64,000 bases of DNA. Source: Paraphaeosphaeria minitans (lineage: Eukaryota; Ascomycota; Dothideomycetes; Pleosporales; Didymosphaeriaceae). The notes under the pieces are model-generated. The model made no database searches, had not been told where the DNA came from, and saw only the letters and a list, made by a program, of their open reading frames with translations. The DNA is taken from positions 186,001 to 250,000 of the forward strand of contig WJXW01000008.1 in the NCBI GenBank assembly GCA_015832175.1, written 5' to 3'. This document shows positions 11,457 to 23,599 of this stretch, piece after piece (position 1 is the stretch's first letter; each line of letters begins with the position of its first letter). Position numbers and translations under genes: made by a program.

Positions 11457-12734
11457 TTAAAATTCCAATTCCTCAACCTCCATCCCACACTCCTCGCACC
11501 TCTTGCGACTCAGCCCCGTCTCCTGGTCCAACACGCTCCGCCCCCACTCATGCACATGGTCACCAAACGTATTGATCTTCTGCCCAAACGCATCTATTCC
11601 CGCGCCCTCGGCCTCTCCCATCCGCGACCGCTTGTACGCCTCGACGCGCGTCCGCTTCTTCAGCTCCTTGAGCTTTTTGCTGAACTTCTTCTCCTTTTTC
11701 TCCTTGCTGGCCTTCTGCCGCTTCTCGTACTCCTCGTCCAGCGCGGCAGGGGAGCCCCATTTCGCGGCGGAGAAGGCGTAGTGCTCGACCTGCAGGCGGA
11801 GGAAAAGCTGCATATTCTGCCAGTTGGATCTGTGCGGGTTCGGGCGCTCGAGATGGGGGAGGATGGACTCATCTTTGAGCTCGGGGTCCGTGAGGAGGTA
11901 GTCTTCCTTGGCCTCGGTCTTGGTAAGCAGACTGTACTTGTCGGGGAACTTGTCTTTGCACGCGTGGCAGATGGCGATGTGGTAGGCGTCCTGCCACTTG
12001 TAGTCTATCTCGAGGGAGCCGCACTCGCGGCACTTGCCCTTGACGTCACGCTTGCCGTCGCCGTAGGTGCCTTTGTACTCCTCGCCGTCTTCCTCGGCGG
12101 CTTTGAGTAGGGCGTCTTCTTCTTCGTCGCGGCCGTCGGCTTGGTTGAGGATGGAGAGGCCGGGCTCGTAGATGCCGGCGAGGTTTTCCCGTAGCTTTCT
12201 GCGTATGCGCTCACGCTCCCACTCGGCGAGGGTCATGTTTGCCGGCTTTTCTTCCTCCTGCTTGCCATTCCACATCGCGCGGTTGTGCGGGTCGTCGTGG
12301 GTGCTGAGGAAACCACCTTTTGTGTCAGTCATCTTGCTGAAGTCATATTCGATGAATTCCGAGCGGCCAAAGTTCTTGGCCGGTGTTATGAGGGCGTTGG
12401 CAGGGGGCGCGATGAAACCATGCTGGTCACGCTTCGCTGGCGATGCTGCGTTCGCATTGCGCACAGTTGCGGGAGTAGTGGAAGCATTTATGGCCGAGTA
12501 TGTGCGTTTGGTGCCTGCGACCGGCGGGGGTGTAGGCTTTGAGGCTTGCGCTTGTTGCGCTGCAGCTTTTGCTCTGAGACGGGCTTCTTCCTACGTAGCC
12601 ATATGAGCGGTCCGTGGATCAAGAAGGCGATCGCAGCTTACCATTCGCCGCACTTGTTCGGGGGTGATAGGATTTGGAGGCAGCTTGCCAGCCGAGCGTG
12701 TTGCCCGTGGGGGCGTTGACGGCCGTTCCGCCAT
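11457..12734 (-). CDS. rad14: DNA repair protein Rad14/XPA
   Basis: Rad14 (human XPA) is the damage-verification scaffold of nucleotide excision repair, binding damaged DNA, RPA and TFIIH in the nucleus. Exons 12734-12642 and 12590-11457 (51-nt intron, donor GTAAGC) give 408 aa. The start MAERPSTPPRATRSAGKLPP is followed by an ITPEQVRRM helix as in other fungi. The zinc finger has the spacing C-x2-C-x17-C-x2-C (GKCRECG ... AICHACKD), followed by the XPA C-terminal domain with LLTKTEAKEDYLLTDPELKD and the conserved LPHLERPNPHRSNWQ-type block. A Lys/Glu-rich helix and a second cysteine pair (RCEECGMEVEELEF) end the protein. Slightly longer than yeast Rad14 (371 aa), mostly from the N-terminus. 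It lies tail-on to the transporter relic. Confidence 0.95.
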
Positions 12735-14425
12735 GATGTGACTGTGGAGAGGGATGGGGCAACTAGGAATCCTCCTGTAACTATGGGTATGGGACAAGTT
12801 GGAGGTGATTAGGTCGGAGCGCGGTAGGGACAACGCGAAGTCAGAGATCGCAGTGGCGTTGAGACCGTGGTTCCTGAGCGATGATGACGCCAAGACAATT
12901 ATTCACTGTTGCAACCGCGATACAAGCCTCCAGCGCGCGAGATAAAATGCACCATGGTTTCTTGGTACCTTAATTTCTGGCAAGTACTTGCTACTTTTTC
13001 TTCCCAGTCTTGTCCTTGCCACCCGGCCCACAAAGGATTGTTGAAGCGCACGTGATCACGCGCAGGCGTGTTTTTACCTGCGTGTCGCTACTAATCGCCG
13101 CATGGCTTGGCTCCACTACCTAGGTATCTGCTCTCTATGCAAGCGATCCCAGAAACACTCGCCGCAGCGTACCGCGCACCTTCTTGACGTCCGATACCCA
13201 TTAACCCCATAGCTATCTGTTCAGCCAAGAGACATGTATGCGTGGACCGTCTCGACGTAATTGGCAAACGTTCACACATGGCTGGGCTCCCGCGGATAGC
13301 ACGTTAACACTGCTCCGTAGAGCAAGCTGACCTTCATATCATTTGGTATGACTCGGCTCTCCTCGTAGAGCCACTGCTTGAGTTTCTACTCAATCCCAAC
13401 TTCTGGATCTGCCCAATACTAAACCTCGACGACTGCGCTCAAGGCCTAATGTCGACATGCCTTGCGCTGCCTACTACTGGACCCGATTTCAACCTCGTTC
13501 AGCACAATGCTAAAAAAAAATAAGTACCAAATACGTGATAGTAGTTCACACCATCCCAACCCCGCACCCCCGAAAGAAATACACCACACTCTCTTTTGGT
13601 TGGATGGTTGGTTGGTTGGTTGATGCGTTTCAGCTTTTTGAGTTGATGCAGATACCACCTACCTACCTACCTACCTACCTACCTACCTACCCACCTAGGC
13701 GCCGGGCTGAGGAATGGAAATATCAGACTACCATGCCATACCATACCATACCATACCCTGCCCTTGTCAATGTCAACGAAAGCAAGGAGCGCCAAGTACC
13801 CAGACACCCAAGAGCGAAGCAGAAAAGAGCAAAGTTACGTTTTGAAAGCGTCGGATTCCGCACTATGATATGATACAATGCAGCCCTCTTCCTGTGGCGC
13901 TTGTTTGCCCGTCCTCGACCCTTCTCACGTATATATCCACACGCACCTGTCCGTCCAACCCGCCCGCAACGCACAGGCCACCTTTTCCTGTGGGCTGACA
14001 CCGCCCCCATAGCTAACGGCTAGGCTGGCGCTAGACCGCTAACCCCCTTCGCAGATGGAAAGAAAAATCAAGCAGGGACATAAGATCAAAGGAAAGAAAA
14101 GGGTACTCATGGCCATCATAAGCTCGAATCCCACCCAAGCCCAAGCACCAGCACCATACTGTATTCCCGTGTACAACCAAACAGATCAAGCCGGTGCCAT
14201 CCCCAAGCAGTGAACATGGGCAAGAAACGAAAAGAGAAAGAATGCATGCAATGCAATGCCGTGCCGTTTGCGATCCAAAGTCTAAATAGATCAGATCAAG
14301 AAGACACGAAAGAGAAACAAAGGGAATTAAACTGGCTAAACACAAGAAGCAAACAAGGAAAGCGGCCGCGGTATGGCGTCACCGAGGGGTGCACAGAGGC
14401 ACGCGCACAAACATGCAAAAGACGA
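12735..14425. other. Intergenic region between rad14 and ste12 with microsatellites
   Basis: No gene is recognisable. The segment holds several simple repeats (A-run at 13512, GGTT repeats near 13599-13621, a CCTA array at 13656-13694 and CCATA repeats at 13731-13757). The part nearest 14425 is probably the 3' UTR of ste12; the part nearest 12735 is the rad14 promoter. Confidence 0.6.
13599..13757. repeat. Cluster of short tandem repeats (GGTT, CCTA, CCATA)
   Basis: Three separate arrays lie within 160 bp: GGTT units near 13599-13621, about nine CCTA units at 13656-13694 and about five CCATA units at 13731-13757. The CCTA array is the reverse complement of the TAGG arrays seen near 18.4, 47.9, 48.7 and 49.3 kb. 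Confidence 0.85.
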
Positions 14426-16796
14426 TTAATAATTGTTGGCAGCGATGAGGTGGTGCTGCGGGGGTGCCATGGACATGGCGAGCGGGCCGGGGATGTCGGA
14501 GATGGATGTGGGGATGTGAGGCAGACCCGAGAGGTAGTCGTTGCCGGACTCGGGCGACTCCTCCTCGAGTGAGTCGAGGTGGCCGTCCTCGCCCTCGAGG
14601 TCCTCCTCGTTGAAGTCGAGCGGCTCGCCGTCTTGGCGGGGTTCGTGGGTGCGGCGGTGCCTGTGGAGCTATTGTTAGCGCAAAGTGCATTGGATCCAGA
14701 CGTAGCGAGACGTACTGGGCAAGGTTATCGGATCGGGAGAAGGCCTTGTTGCAGAGGGGGCAAACATAGGGCCGCTCTTGGGTGTGGGTGCGCACGTGCC
14801 TAGCGCCTGATGAGCGGCTATTTCAAGTCGCACCTGGTGAGAGTGGGCGCTTACCTCTTGAGGTGTTCTAACCTCTTGAAAAGCCTGCCGCACGTGGGAA
14901 TGGGGCACGAGTGGGATTTCTGGGGGTACGGGCCAATCTCCATCATGGTTGCGCTACGCGCTCGTCGGAAGACGTTGGGAGCACCTTGGGCACGGGCGAC
15001 CGCGCTGTGCTGGAGAGGGCTGTCAAACATGTCGCCGTTGACGAGGTTGTTCAGCTCATCCTGAGGAAGCATGGCGGGCTGTTGTGGCGGGCTGTCTTCG
15101 ATGGTGTGCAGGGGAGTGCCGTGGCGCGACATGTTGACCTGGGGCTTGGCGTCAGGGAGTGAGTGGTGGAGGGATGAACCGGTTGCGCTGTCGGGAGAGT
15201 TGTGGTTGGAGTGCTGGTGGACCTCCTCGCCTTCGGGCACGGGCATGATGGAGCTGGACATGGACCTCCTCAAGTCGCTCGGGCGGTGCACCTGGTGGGC
15301 GTTGCCAGTGGCAGTCACGGCGGCGACAGCAGCAGCCGTGGAGATGGACGACCGCCTCCGGCGCTGCTTGTATGTGGGAGAACCTTCGATGACCGAGTAC
15401 ACGTTCCCTGGAGGGAATGCGCGGTTGACGCCAGGGTAGCTGGGGCCCATCAAGTGGGAAGGAGGGATGTTCATGAGCGGGTTGAACGAGTGCGACACAC
15501 CCAGCTCGGGGATGGCGCTGTAAAGACCAGTGTCCTCGTTGGCAATGTACGCAGGCTCGGCTCCAAGGCTGATCTGGTGCTGGGGCGGGGTCAATGGCTC
15601 AAAGGACATGCCGCGCGTGCTGTAGTCCTCGTAGTGCGATGAGACGAATGACGGGGCTGGCGAGTATTCCATGTAGGCGGGCATGGAGCTGTGGCGCTGG
15701 TGCACCTGTGAAAGCGGGATGCCGTTGCGGTCGTACTGAACCTGGGGCGCGAACTCGCGCTCTCTGCTCTTGACAACCGTGCTCTGCATGCTCGGGGCCA
15801 TTGACATTTGCTGGTACTGGACCATGGGTGCCATCTGCTCCTCGTGCACCGGGTGAGGCGGCATCGACTGCGGGACCATCTGGGGTGGAGGCATCGAGTC
15901 CATTGCGCGCAACACGGGTGATGTCGACTGCGAGTAGGTCTGGACGTTGTTGTTGAAGGATGACGAGTTGGTCTGCTGGGCCTTGGTGAGCTGCTCGAAC
16001 AGCGACTGCGAGGAATCGAACTCGAACGAGAGGGCGGGCTCGCTGACGGCGACGGTCGTGGCCTCCTGGCCCATCTTCTCGCGCTTGAGGTCGCGCTCCA
16101 GTGCATCGAGAAAGAGACGGTCGTGCGGTACGCTGTACCAGTAGAAGACCTTCTGCTTCTTCTGTGTGCGGATGCAGTTGTTCTTGTAGAGAAAGTCAAG
16201 GAAGGCGCTCTTGGGCTCCTCGAGCGAGGCATCGGTGCCCGACTTCAGGTTGCGCAGGTCGGAGAAGATGCCCTCCTCGAACTTTTTGGAGTTTTTGACT
16301 GGGCGGCCAAAGGCCTGGAAGCGGAAGGAGAGGCATCGCACGATGTCGGTGCCGGAGATGTGGAAGAGGTTGTTCCTGGGCGGGGTCAACGGGGCTGCGA
16401 CAGGCGAACAATGGGCTGGAATGGACTCACCATAGCACGCAGGATACATATTCGCCCGTGGGCAGCAGGAAGCGGCGAATGTACTGGTCGGGTTGCCAGT
16501 CGGCGGGGGCCGAGATGAGGAAGTATTTGACTGCGCGACGGTTAGCGGGCGGCGGCGAGGGGAAAGCGCGACGAGCGGCGCAAAAAGAAACGGCGACGGA
16601 AAGCGCGACGGGGCGGCACGTCGGGCAAGGGCAGCGACTTACGGTTGTCTACTTGCTGCAAGGCGACGACGCTGTCGGGCGGCAGGCTTTGCTGGGCATC
16701 TTGATCTAATAAAAAGGTCTCGGGGGCGACGGAGCGGGCGGGCGGCGCCATGGGCGCATGGGCGTGAGGATGAGGAGGATGAGGGTTGGAATACAT
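14426..16796 (-). CDS. ste12: Transcription factor Ste12 (homeodomain-like plus two C2H2 fingers)
   Basis: Ste12 is the nuclear effector of the Fus3/Kss1-type MAP-kinase pathway, controlling mating, invasive growth and, in pathogens, penetration. Five exons: 16796-16643, 16530-16431, 16375-14855, 14799-14716, 14660-14426, giving 697 aa. The N-terminal STE domain (about residues 50-155) includes LKYFLISAPADWQPDQYIRR, NLFHISGTDIVRCLSFRF and TQKKQKVFYWYSVPHDRLFL. A long Gln/Pro/Ser-rich middle follows. Filamentous fungi carry two C-terminal C2H2 fingers absent from yeast; here finger 1 is CPIPTCGRLFKRLEHLKRH, split by an intron in the last codons, and finger 2 is CPLCNKAFSRSDNLAQHRRTH, also interrupted by an intron. 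The C-terminus is acidic. Phases of all four introns fit. Alternative splicing of the finger exons, reported for Ste12 in some plant pathogens, would be possible with this exon layout. Confidence 0.95.
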
Positions 16797-17415
16797 GGTG
16801 CGCGTTTGCGAGACGCGGGCGGGCGGGCGGGCGTGGGTCAGGGTGGTTTGTTGCTGCCCAAGGAGGGAGGGTGGAATGGTGTCGAAAGGACCTGCCCCCC
16901 GGGTGCAAAGGAAATGGACGGTGAAGCGTACGGCGAAGGAAACGGGCGAGCGATGGTTTGACGTGAGGTGACGTGGGAGTGTGGTCAGAGAAGATAAAAC
17001 GTATCGGGCGACGGTTTGGCGGGACGTGTGGTCAGAGAAGATAAAACGTAGTGAGGGCCTGCCTCGGAGCCAAAGCAGTCTCGACGTCGAGCAGACTGGG
17101 GCAGCGTGAAGGATGGGGCTTTGGGGACACACGAAACGCAAATCTGAGGGGGGGGAGGGGGGGAAGTGGCAGAGCTTTAGGTGTCTGGAGGGCTGGTGAA
17201 ACAGGAGCTGGTGAGTTTTGGAATCCATCTATTTCGGGGGGGGGCCGCCGCCGCCGCCCTCAAGTCAGCGTGTGCCCCCGGCCCTTGCGAGGGGACGCGG
17301 GTGTCTCAGCAGCCAGTGCGCTCCTTGGGCCAGCCGCCGGCGAATCGTCGTGTGAGCGACACGGGAGCCCTGCGAGGCCAAGAGCACGCCGACTCGCGCA
17401 GCAGACGGGCGCGGC
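16797..17415. other. ste12 upstream region
   Basis: This is the likely promoter and leader of ste12 (transcribed leftwards). It is C/T-rich on the transcribed-sense strand and contains G runs on the plus strand (17151-17164, 17238-17246). A 20-bp stretch with GTGGTCAGAGAAGATAAAAC occurs twice, near 16980-17000 and 17029-17048. No additional gene is supported. Confidence 0.5.
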
Positions 17416-17417
17416 GG

Positions 17418-17594
17418 TGGGTGGACTACACAGTATGGGCGGTGGATGGACTACACAGTATGGCGGTGGGTGAACTGCACAGTATGGGCGGTGGGTGGAC
17501 TGCACAGTATGGGCGGTGGGTGGACTGCACAGTATGGGCGGTGGGTGGACTGCACAGTATGGGCCGTGGGTGGACTGCACAGTATGGGCCGTGG
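17418..17594. repeat. 25-bp minisatellite, about seven copies
   Basis: The unit is close to GGACTGCACAGTATGGGCGGTGGGT, repeated head to tail with single-base changes (TACACA in the first two copies, a missing G in the second, GGCC in the last two). Divergence is higher at the ends than in the centre, as expected for homogenisation of internal copies. The following 17600-17850 segment continues with degenerate GGGCATGGGCAGTGGT-type repeats. Confidence 0.9.
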
Positions 17595-17599
17595 TGGGT

Positions 17600-17855
17600 A
17601 GATTAGACTACCGTATGGGCATGGCAGTGGTGGGCATGGGCAGTGGTGGGTAGACTATGGGCAGTGGTAGGCATGGGCACACTACTATGGGCATCACAGT
17701 GGGTATGGGCAGTGGGCATGGGCATATAGGCATAGACATATAGGCATGGGCATGGGCACAGGCATGGGCATGGGCGGTGGGCAGCACAGGTACTGTGTAG
17801 GCATGGGCAGTGGGCAGCACAGGTAGATACTAGATACAGTGTAGGCATGGGCACG
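17600..17855. repeat. Degenerate GGGCATGGGCA/TGGGCAGTGG repeats
   Basis: Short irregular units built from GGGCATG and GGGCAGTG recur throughout this 250-bp segment, with a duplicated stretch GTGGGCAGCACAGGTA near 17778 and 17811. It looks like an older, scrambled extension of the adjacent 25-bp minisatellite. Confidence 0.75.
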
Positions 17856-18045
17856 ACGACTGGACGAGGGCACGACATCGACACCACAACACCACAACAC
17901 CACAGCGCCACAACGCCACGATGCAGCCGCCGGGCCTGCGAGCGCTCCATCGCGGCCGCATCTCCCTCTCGCCCTCCTTGCCTCATGCCTGCGCTGTGGA
18001 GCTCGTTCGCGGAGACGTCAAGTCGCATTCTCGCCAGCATCTAGC

Positions 18046-18196
18046 ATCCACCATCCACCATCCACCATCCACCATCCACCATCCACCATCCACCATCCAC
18101 CATCCACCATCCACCATCCACCATCCACCATCCACCATCCACCATCCACCATCCACCATCCACCATCCACCATCCACCATCCACCATCCACCATCG
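18046..18196. repeat. 7-bp minisatellite (CCACCAT), about 21 perfect copies
   Basis: About 150 bp of uninterrupted CCACCAT units. Because 7 is not a multiple of 3, every frame cycles through the same heptapeptide (HHPPSTI on plus, MVDGGWW on minus), which makes long false open frames on both strands. The copies are essentially identical, so the array is probably young or actively changing in length. Confidence 0.95.
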
Positions 18197-21100
18197 CATC
18201 ACGACACGCTGGCTGCTGGCTGCTCGCTGCTCGCTGCTCCTCCTCGCTTGCACGGCGAAAGCGACGCATGCAGCCTAGCCTGGCCTCCTGCCGCATGCAG
18301 CCTAGCCCGCGCTCCCTCCGCATGCAGCCCGCCCGACCTCCGCTCTCGTCCGCTCCCCCCTCCCCTCCCCTGCCCTCCCACGGACAGCACGCGGCACACG
18401 GTAGATACCTAGAGACTCGAGGGAATGTGGTAGGTAGGTAGCTTGCTGCAACAAGACCCGCACCCGCACCCGCACCCACCGCACACGCCCGAGAGCTGCT
18501 CGTTCCTGGCAATGACCTGCGGGCCTCGAACAAACCAAACTGCCCAGTGCGTCCAGATGCAGGTACACGCACAGGTAGCACTCGGCGCCTGGTTTCATCA
18601 CCACGCTGAAACGTCTTCCAGCCGTCCAGCCTTCCCTCGATGCTGCCCTGCTGCCACCACGCCCTTCCAGCTCCGTCTGCACGTTGGCTATCGAGCACAC
18701 TCCACCACCACCACCATCATCGTCGCCGCCTCTTGCGCCTTTGCTGCCCAGCGAGAGCCCGCTGAGCGCGTCCGGACCTCAGTCCACCGCTGCATGCAGA
18801 CTACGTCTCTGGGCGTGACGCTGCCCACCTCGCCCGTCCAGTGAACGCGCCCACGACTCGTTTCACAATTGCTTCTGGCCAGAGCCACACCACGCTCACT
18901 AGTCCTTGATGTCCCCCGGTAGACCCGCTCAACGGCTAGTCAGCGAATGAGCCCCGGGTAGGCCGGCCTTTATGCAAGCGCTCAATCAAGCTCCGTCGCG
19001 CCATGGCTGGACCTCACCTGCAACCATCATGCAGTACAGAGTACTGCCATCGCAACCCTAATTTCCTCCCCAGACCACCCTTCACCATTCGCCTCCGAAT
19101 ACCCAACCCCACCCTGCCCTACGCGCCCGCCAACCTGTCGTGCCTTCTTGTCGTCCATGGCCCTGCCGTACGCTGCAAAACCAAACTCGAGCTACACCTT
19201 GGTCGGAGCAGCCGCCAACACGTTCGTTGATCCTTTTGCAAGCGAGCCTGATGAGCATGACGAGCCTACGGCCCGGTGCTCGAGCCACCACGCTTACTTA
19301 TCCCAGTGTCACCCGGTCCGTGTCCTATTCATCGTGACTCGTCCACAAACACTCTTCTGGAGAACGAAACTACCTTTGTCATGGATGGCTGTGGCCTCAT
19401 CGGAGGAAACATCCCATTGGGACTGTGGAGTCCTGTACCTGCGTTGGCCGAAGGCCCGAGGTGCTCTCCTGAAACCCCATCCGCATCCCCTTCGCCTGCC
19501 TGAACGGGATCTGAGGGCGTCTTCCCATGAGCATTGACACTCGCTTCAATTGCAGCCCTCTGCATCGAGCACATGTCATACGCACCGCTGTGGGAAGACT
19601 TCTTGTTCCATTGCTCTCCACAAGAAAAACAAACGGCTCCCGTGTCACGCTGTGGCGGGGGGGTTTTTTTTTTTTCCCTGCGAACGCGGATATTTCATGA
19701 CCTTCCAGAGCGCCGTGCAGTCGTGGCCGTTGCCATCGTCGAAAACGGCTCTGCCAGGCCTCCTCTCCTGTGACCGTCCGCATGCCAACAAGCCGCCGAG
19801 TGATGTGATTGTACCTGCGCGGTAGGAGTGGTAGAGGAATAGCCGGCAGGTTTAGCCTACGTTATCCCCACCCGTCCATGTCAGCGTGCCTTCTGCTCCA
19901 GGTCTCGTGTTTCAACGAGCCTGTCAACAGCCATGATGCACCACGCCCACCGTGCGGTCGAGCTTGTCCTTTGCGTGGTAGTAGTTGCTACCATGGCCGT
20001 GGTGGTCTATTCTTCCGTTTCCACGCTGCCTGCCGCGCCGCCGATGGAGAACGGAAACGCGGCATTTCTTCTTCTTCCCGCGGAAGAACGCGGGTGTGGA
20101 TGCACGAGTGTGAGGCCGTTTGGCCATGGCCTGCTTCCGCTGTGTCAGATTTCGAGGGCCCTGTATCAGGGTGGCGGGAGTTTCACGTTGATGGCTCGCT
20201 TCGTTGAGGTCCCATGATATACTGTGACAACATCGAAAGCTAATCCCTGCTCATGTACCCTATAGAAATGTGGACTTGGCAGTGTGCGATCAGGAAGTGA
20301 TCAACGTCGCGATGCGCTAGGCAGGTTCCGTGAGCGAGATCCTAAAAGGTGGATTGTTTTGGACGCCCTACGCCTGATCATCATCAAAAGTGGATTGCAT
20401 CGGGGAGAACATACCCAAAACTCCTAGTCGCGTTCCAACTTCGCCTTCAGCTAGCCGACTTCATGTTCAGGTACCTTTGGTATGTCCTGTAGAATAAAGT
20501 TCACCTAGCGGAAACAATTTGCAAGCTATGTCCCACCAGATAACGTTTACCTCGCCTGGAGTGAGATGCACGCATTACAATCGTGCCAAAACTTAATCAT
20601 AGTGGGATCAAGAAGCTTGGCGGGAACCACGCCGACACGGCACCTTTAGAGCCGTCCGTGTGGAGTGCAATAGCGCGCATAATGTGCGCTATAAGGAACT
20701 AGCGACTCTCCAGGCTGACCCTGCGACTTTGGTGATTAGGTGCGCCACTCAGATATCGAGATAAACCCAGCTGGCATGTACCCGACCGGCGAAAAGAAAT
20801 TGGCAGTCCAGACTCGGTTCGGAAAATACGACCCTGGAAATGGAGAGCCGATCACTTGCAAATCTTGCCAAACAGAATACCGATTTGCTTCGACCAAGTG
20901 CCGACAGACCTAGGTCCCCAACGGGTCTGTCGTGAAAGCATGCTCGCGCACAACAATGCGCGTGGGGCGATGACAACGTTGGAGTCCCTGGGAAATCCCT
21001 TTCTTCGCGGGTAGAGATCTTGACATCCGCATCAACTGCCGCACACCAGTATACGCTGTAGACGGATGAAGACGAATGTGGAGGACCAGTTCCTGTGGAC

Positions 21101-22405
21101 CAAATCGATTACACAAGTCGTCGATCCCGGGTTGATCTTGTTCATGTTGAACGACCTCAAGGCGGAGGAAAAGAAGACTAACATGATTCAATTTCCCTTC
21201 TTCCGCGGAGGAACGGGGCATCGGCTCAGCCCGGGTCGCGAGGGAAAGCTCAAGGAGCAAAGCAATGTTGGCATTGGTCGCGGGTCAGATCAAGTGCGAA
21301 AGGGTCGCGTAGCTTCCCTTCGGCAGATGTTCGATATGGTCAGGGAATTTGGCGGCTCAAAGCCCCAAAGAAGGCGTGCTGCTTCTGCGGTCGTTGAATT
21401 AGGTCAACAAGTGAGCCCTCGGATATTGGACTCGCGAACGATCGAACGTGCTGAGAAACAGACGTAGCGAGCATGCGATCAGGGTAGCAAACAGCAGTCT
21501 GCTTGATCCGAGTCTGTTTCTGACCATAAAAACGGCGTCCTCAGTTTGGTCTAATAGCCAGATAAGCGCCCTCGATGTGAACTTCGACGCGTGGTAAGGT
21601 CACAACAATGCGAGGTGATGCCGCTGACGGTATGCTCTGGATCAAGAAGTTTCCCTCTCAAAGGCAAACCCGGTTCCATGGTGGAACGCATCCAGAGACG
21701 TATGCCAATGTTTAGACGAACGCGTCGGAAGTGCGTCGGAAGTACGCGCATTTGGTTTGAGTCGAACTGCACACTGGAAAGCAGATAAGCGACGCGGCAA
21801 TGCGATCATGTAGTCGTATACAGGCAATACACGTGTGCGGGCGTGATTCCAGTGCCGAACTGTAGTATTGCTGCGTTAGTAAAAGTGAACAGGCCGATAC
21901 TGTTCGCGACGGTCGGTGGCTAGCCTACGCTAGGCCGGGCCAGGAGACTACATGGTATATTCAAAAATCGGCGGCTTAAATTGGCTCTGAGGGAGTCTCG
22001 CCTTCAGCCTGTAGCGGTTCATGCCAGTACGAAGTCTCAAATGAACAGGTGCATCCTTCTTCTGCGGCAATGGGAAGGACCAGGACCCCGTCTTCTGAGT
22101 AAGTCAAACCTTTGTTTATTGTACCCATCCCGTACCGTACGCGTATCTGGAGCTTCGAGAGCCATCTCTCCAACGGGAATATTGTTTGAGGAGGTAGATA
22201 GCACGATGATCGGAGTGATGCGTTGTTGTTCGAAGAAGAGTCGTTGGGCGATGTGTGAAGAATGATGTCTGGATTTAGCGCGTGTTCGCGCCTTGGCGCG
22301 CCCAGGGCCAATCGATCTTGCTGTATTTGCCGGTCAATGGCGGCAGCCCTCAAACGCTAGAACATCGCAAATACCGCCTATTGCGGTTGCGATTCTATTA
22401 GCTAC
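18197..22405. other. Long region without a recognised gene
   Basis: Four kilobases with no identifiable family. Candidates that look partly coding but match nothing I know: a plus frame containing MALPYAAKPNSSYTLVGAAA from about 19157; a plus frame at 19933-20217 whose N-terminus has a convincing hydrophobic helix (LVLCVVVVATMAVVVY); and a basic plus frame at 21066-21467. None has a clear intron structure or conserved motif. A short TAGG repeat is at 18429-18441 and a G8-T10 homopolymer junction lies near 19659-19676. Confidence 0.4.
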
Positions 22406-23599
22406 ATGTATTCACCAAATACTGCGATGCAATCATTGTTGAGGTGCAAGCCGCGGGCTGTCCCTCGACTTCCGGGGTCCAAGCGGAGCCTTCCCGTTAC
22501 TTGCTCACGTGCCTCGTTATTTCTCTCATCAACCTACGCCATGTGCGTTTCTAGCTCTTGCAGGAGGATAACGAGGATACCAATTGTTTTGGGACATTCT
22601 TCAAGGAGTTTAGAGCACCGAATTGCCTTCACTACGTCATCTTGCTGGAGATCGAATCAGCCAGTCGAACCAGAGAAGGTCAGTCTGCATACCTTCTATA
22701 ACCGTGTACTTTGCAACGGCTAACAAACATAGAAACCACTCTTAAAGACTGCAAAACTGCTAAAAGCAAAACTCCCAACCCTCAAACACGAGCAAGTGTT
22801 CAACGTACCTAATGTGCTCACCTTCTCTCGCTTGTTCGCAACACCCGTCATCGGCTACCTAATTGTTAATGATCACCATCTATGGGCCTTCTCACTATTC
22901 GTCTACGCTGGCTTCTCCGACCTGCTTGACGGTTGGATCGCCCGCCGATGGAACCTCCAAACAGTGGTCGGCAGCGTGATTGATCCCATGGCCGACAAGT
23001 TTCTCATGACGACACTCGTCTCCTGCCTTGCTATCAACGGCAGTCTCTCGCTCCCGCTCGCTACCCTGATCCTCGGACGAGATGTCAGTCTCGCTATTGC
23101 AGCGATTTATTTCCGGTACGCGTCGCTCCCCGCGCCCAAGACTTTCGCGCGATACTGGGACTTCAGCCTGCCCTCCGCCGAGGTCCATCCTACGACCATC
23201 TCCAAGCTTAACACGTTCCTCCAACTGATCCTTATTGGTACTACTATGGGTGTTGCTCTCCTGCACGATCCCTCGGCTGTATCGTCCTCCGCTGGTGGCC
23301 TTCTCCTCTCCCTTCAAGACACCCTTGGCGGGCCTGAAGGCGTGGCACGCATGAAGGATGTCATGGGCGGAGTCGTGGCTGCTACGACGACCTACTCGGG
23401 TCTGAGTTACGCCTGGATGAAGAGCGCGGTGAAGATTCTGGGCGACGATGAAGCGCTGAAGCGAAAACAAGGCTTCAGAGGACGGATGATTATCGCGGGG
23501 GCGTTCGGGAGCGTCGTAACACTTGCCGCGGCACTGTGGTATCGCGAGATGATGAAGAAAGTTGAGGAGAGCGAGAAATTGAATGAAACCAAGGCGTGA
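22406..23599 (+). CDS. CRD1: Cardiolipin synthase (CDP-alcohol phosphatidyltransferase)
   Basis: Crd1 condenses CDP-diacylglycerol with phosphatidylglycerol to make cardiolipin in the mitochondrial inner membrane. Exons 22406-22678 and 22733-23599 (54-nt intron, phase 0) give 379 aa. The N-terminal ~90 residues are rich in Arg and Ser with few acids, as expected for a mitochondrial presequence; a second in-frame ATG at 22424 is also possible. The catalytic CDP-alcohol motif DGx2ARx8Gx3Dx3D is complete: LLDGWIARRWNL, then VVGSVIDPMADK (nt about 22920-23000). VPNVLTFSRLFATP before it is typical of the family. Several hydrophobic helices follow, and the tail is charged (EMMKKVEESEKLNETKA). All metal-binding Asp are present. 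Confidence 0.93.

Noticed and set aside
13656..13694. Telomere repeats
   Set aside because: The unit is CCTA/TAGG, not the TTAGGG of filamentous fungi, and it is internal.
18020..18700. A Trp/Gly-rich repeat protein encoded on the minus strand
   Set aside because: It is translation of the 7-bp minisatellite; all three frames give the same heptapeptide cycle.
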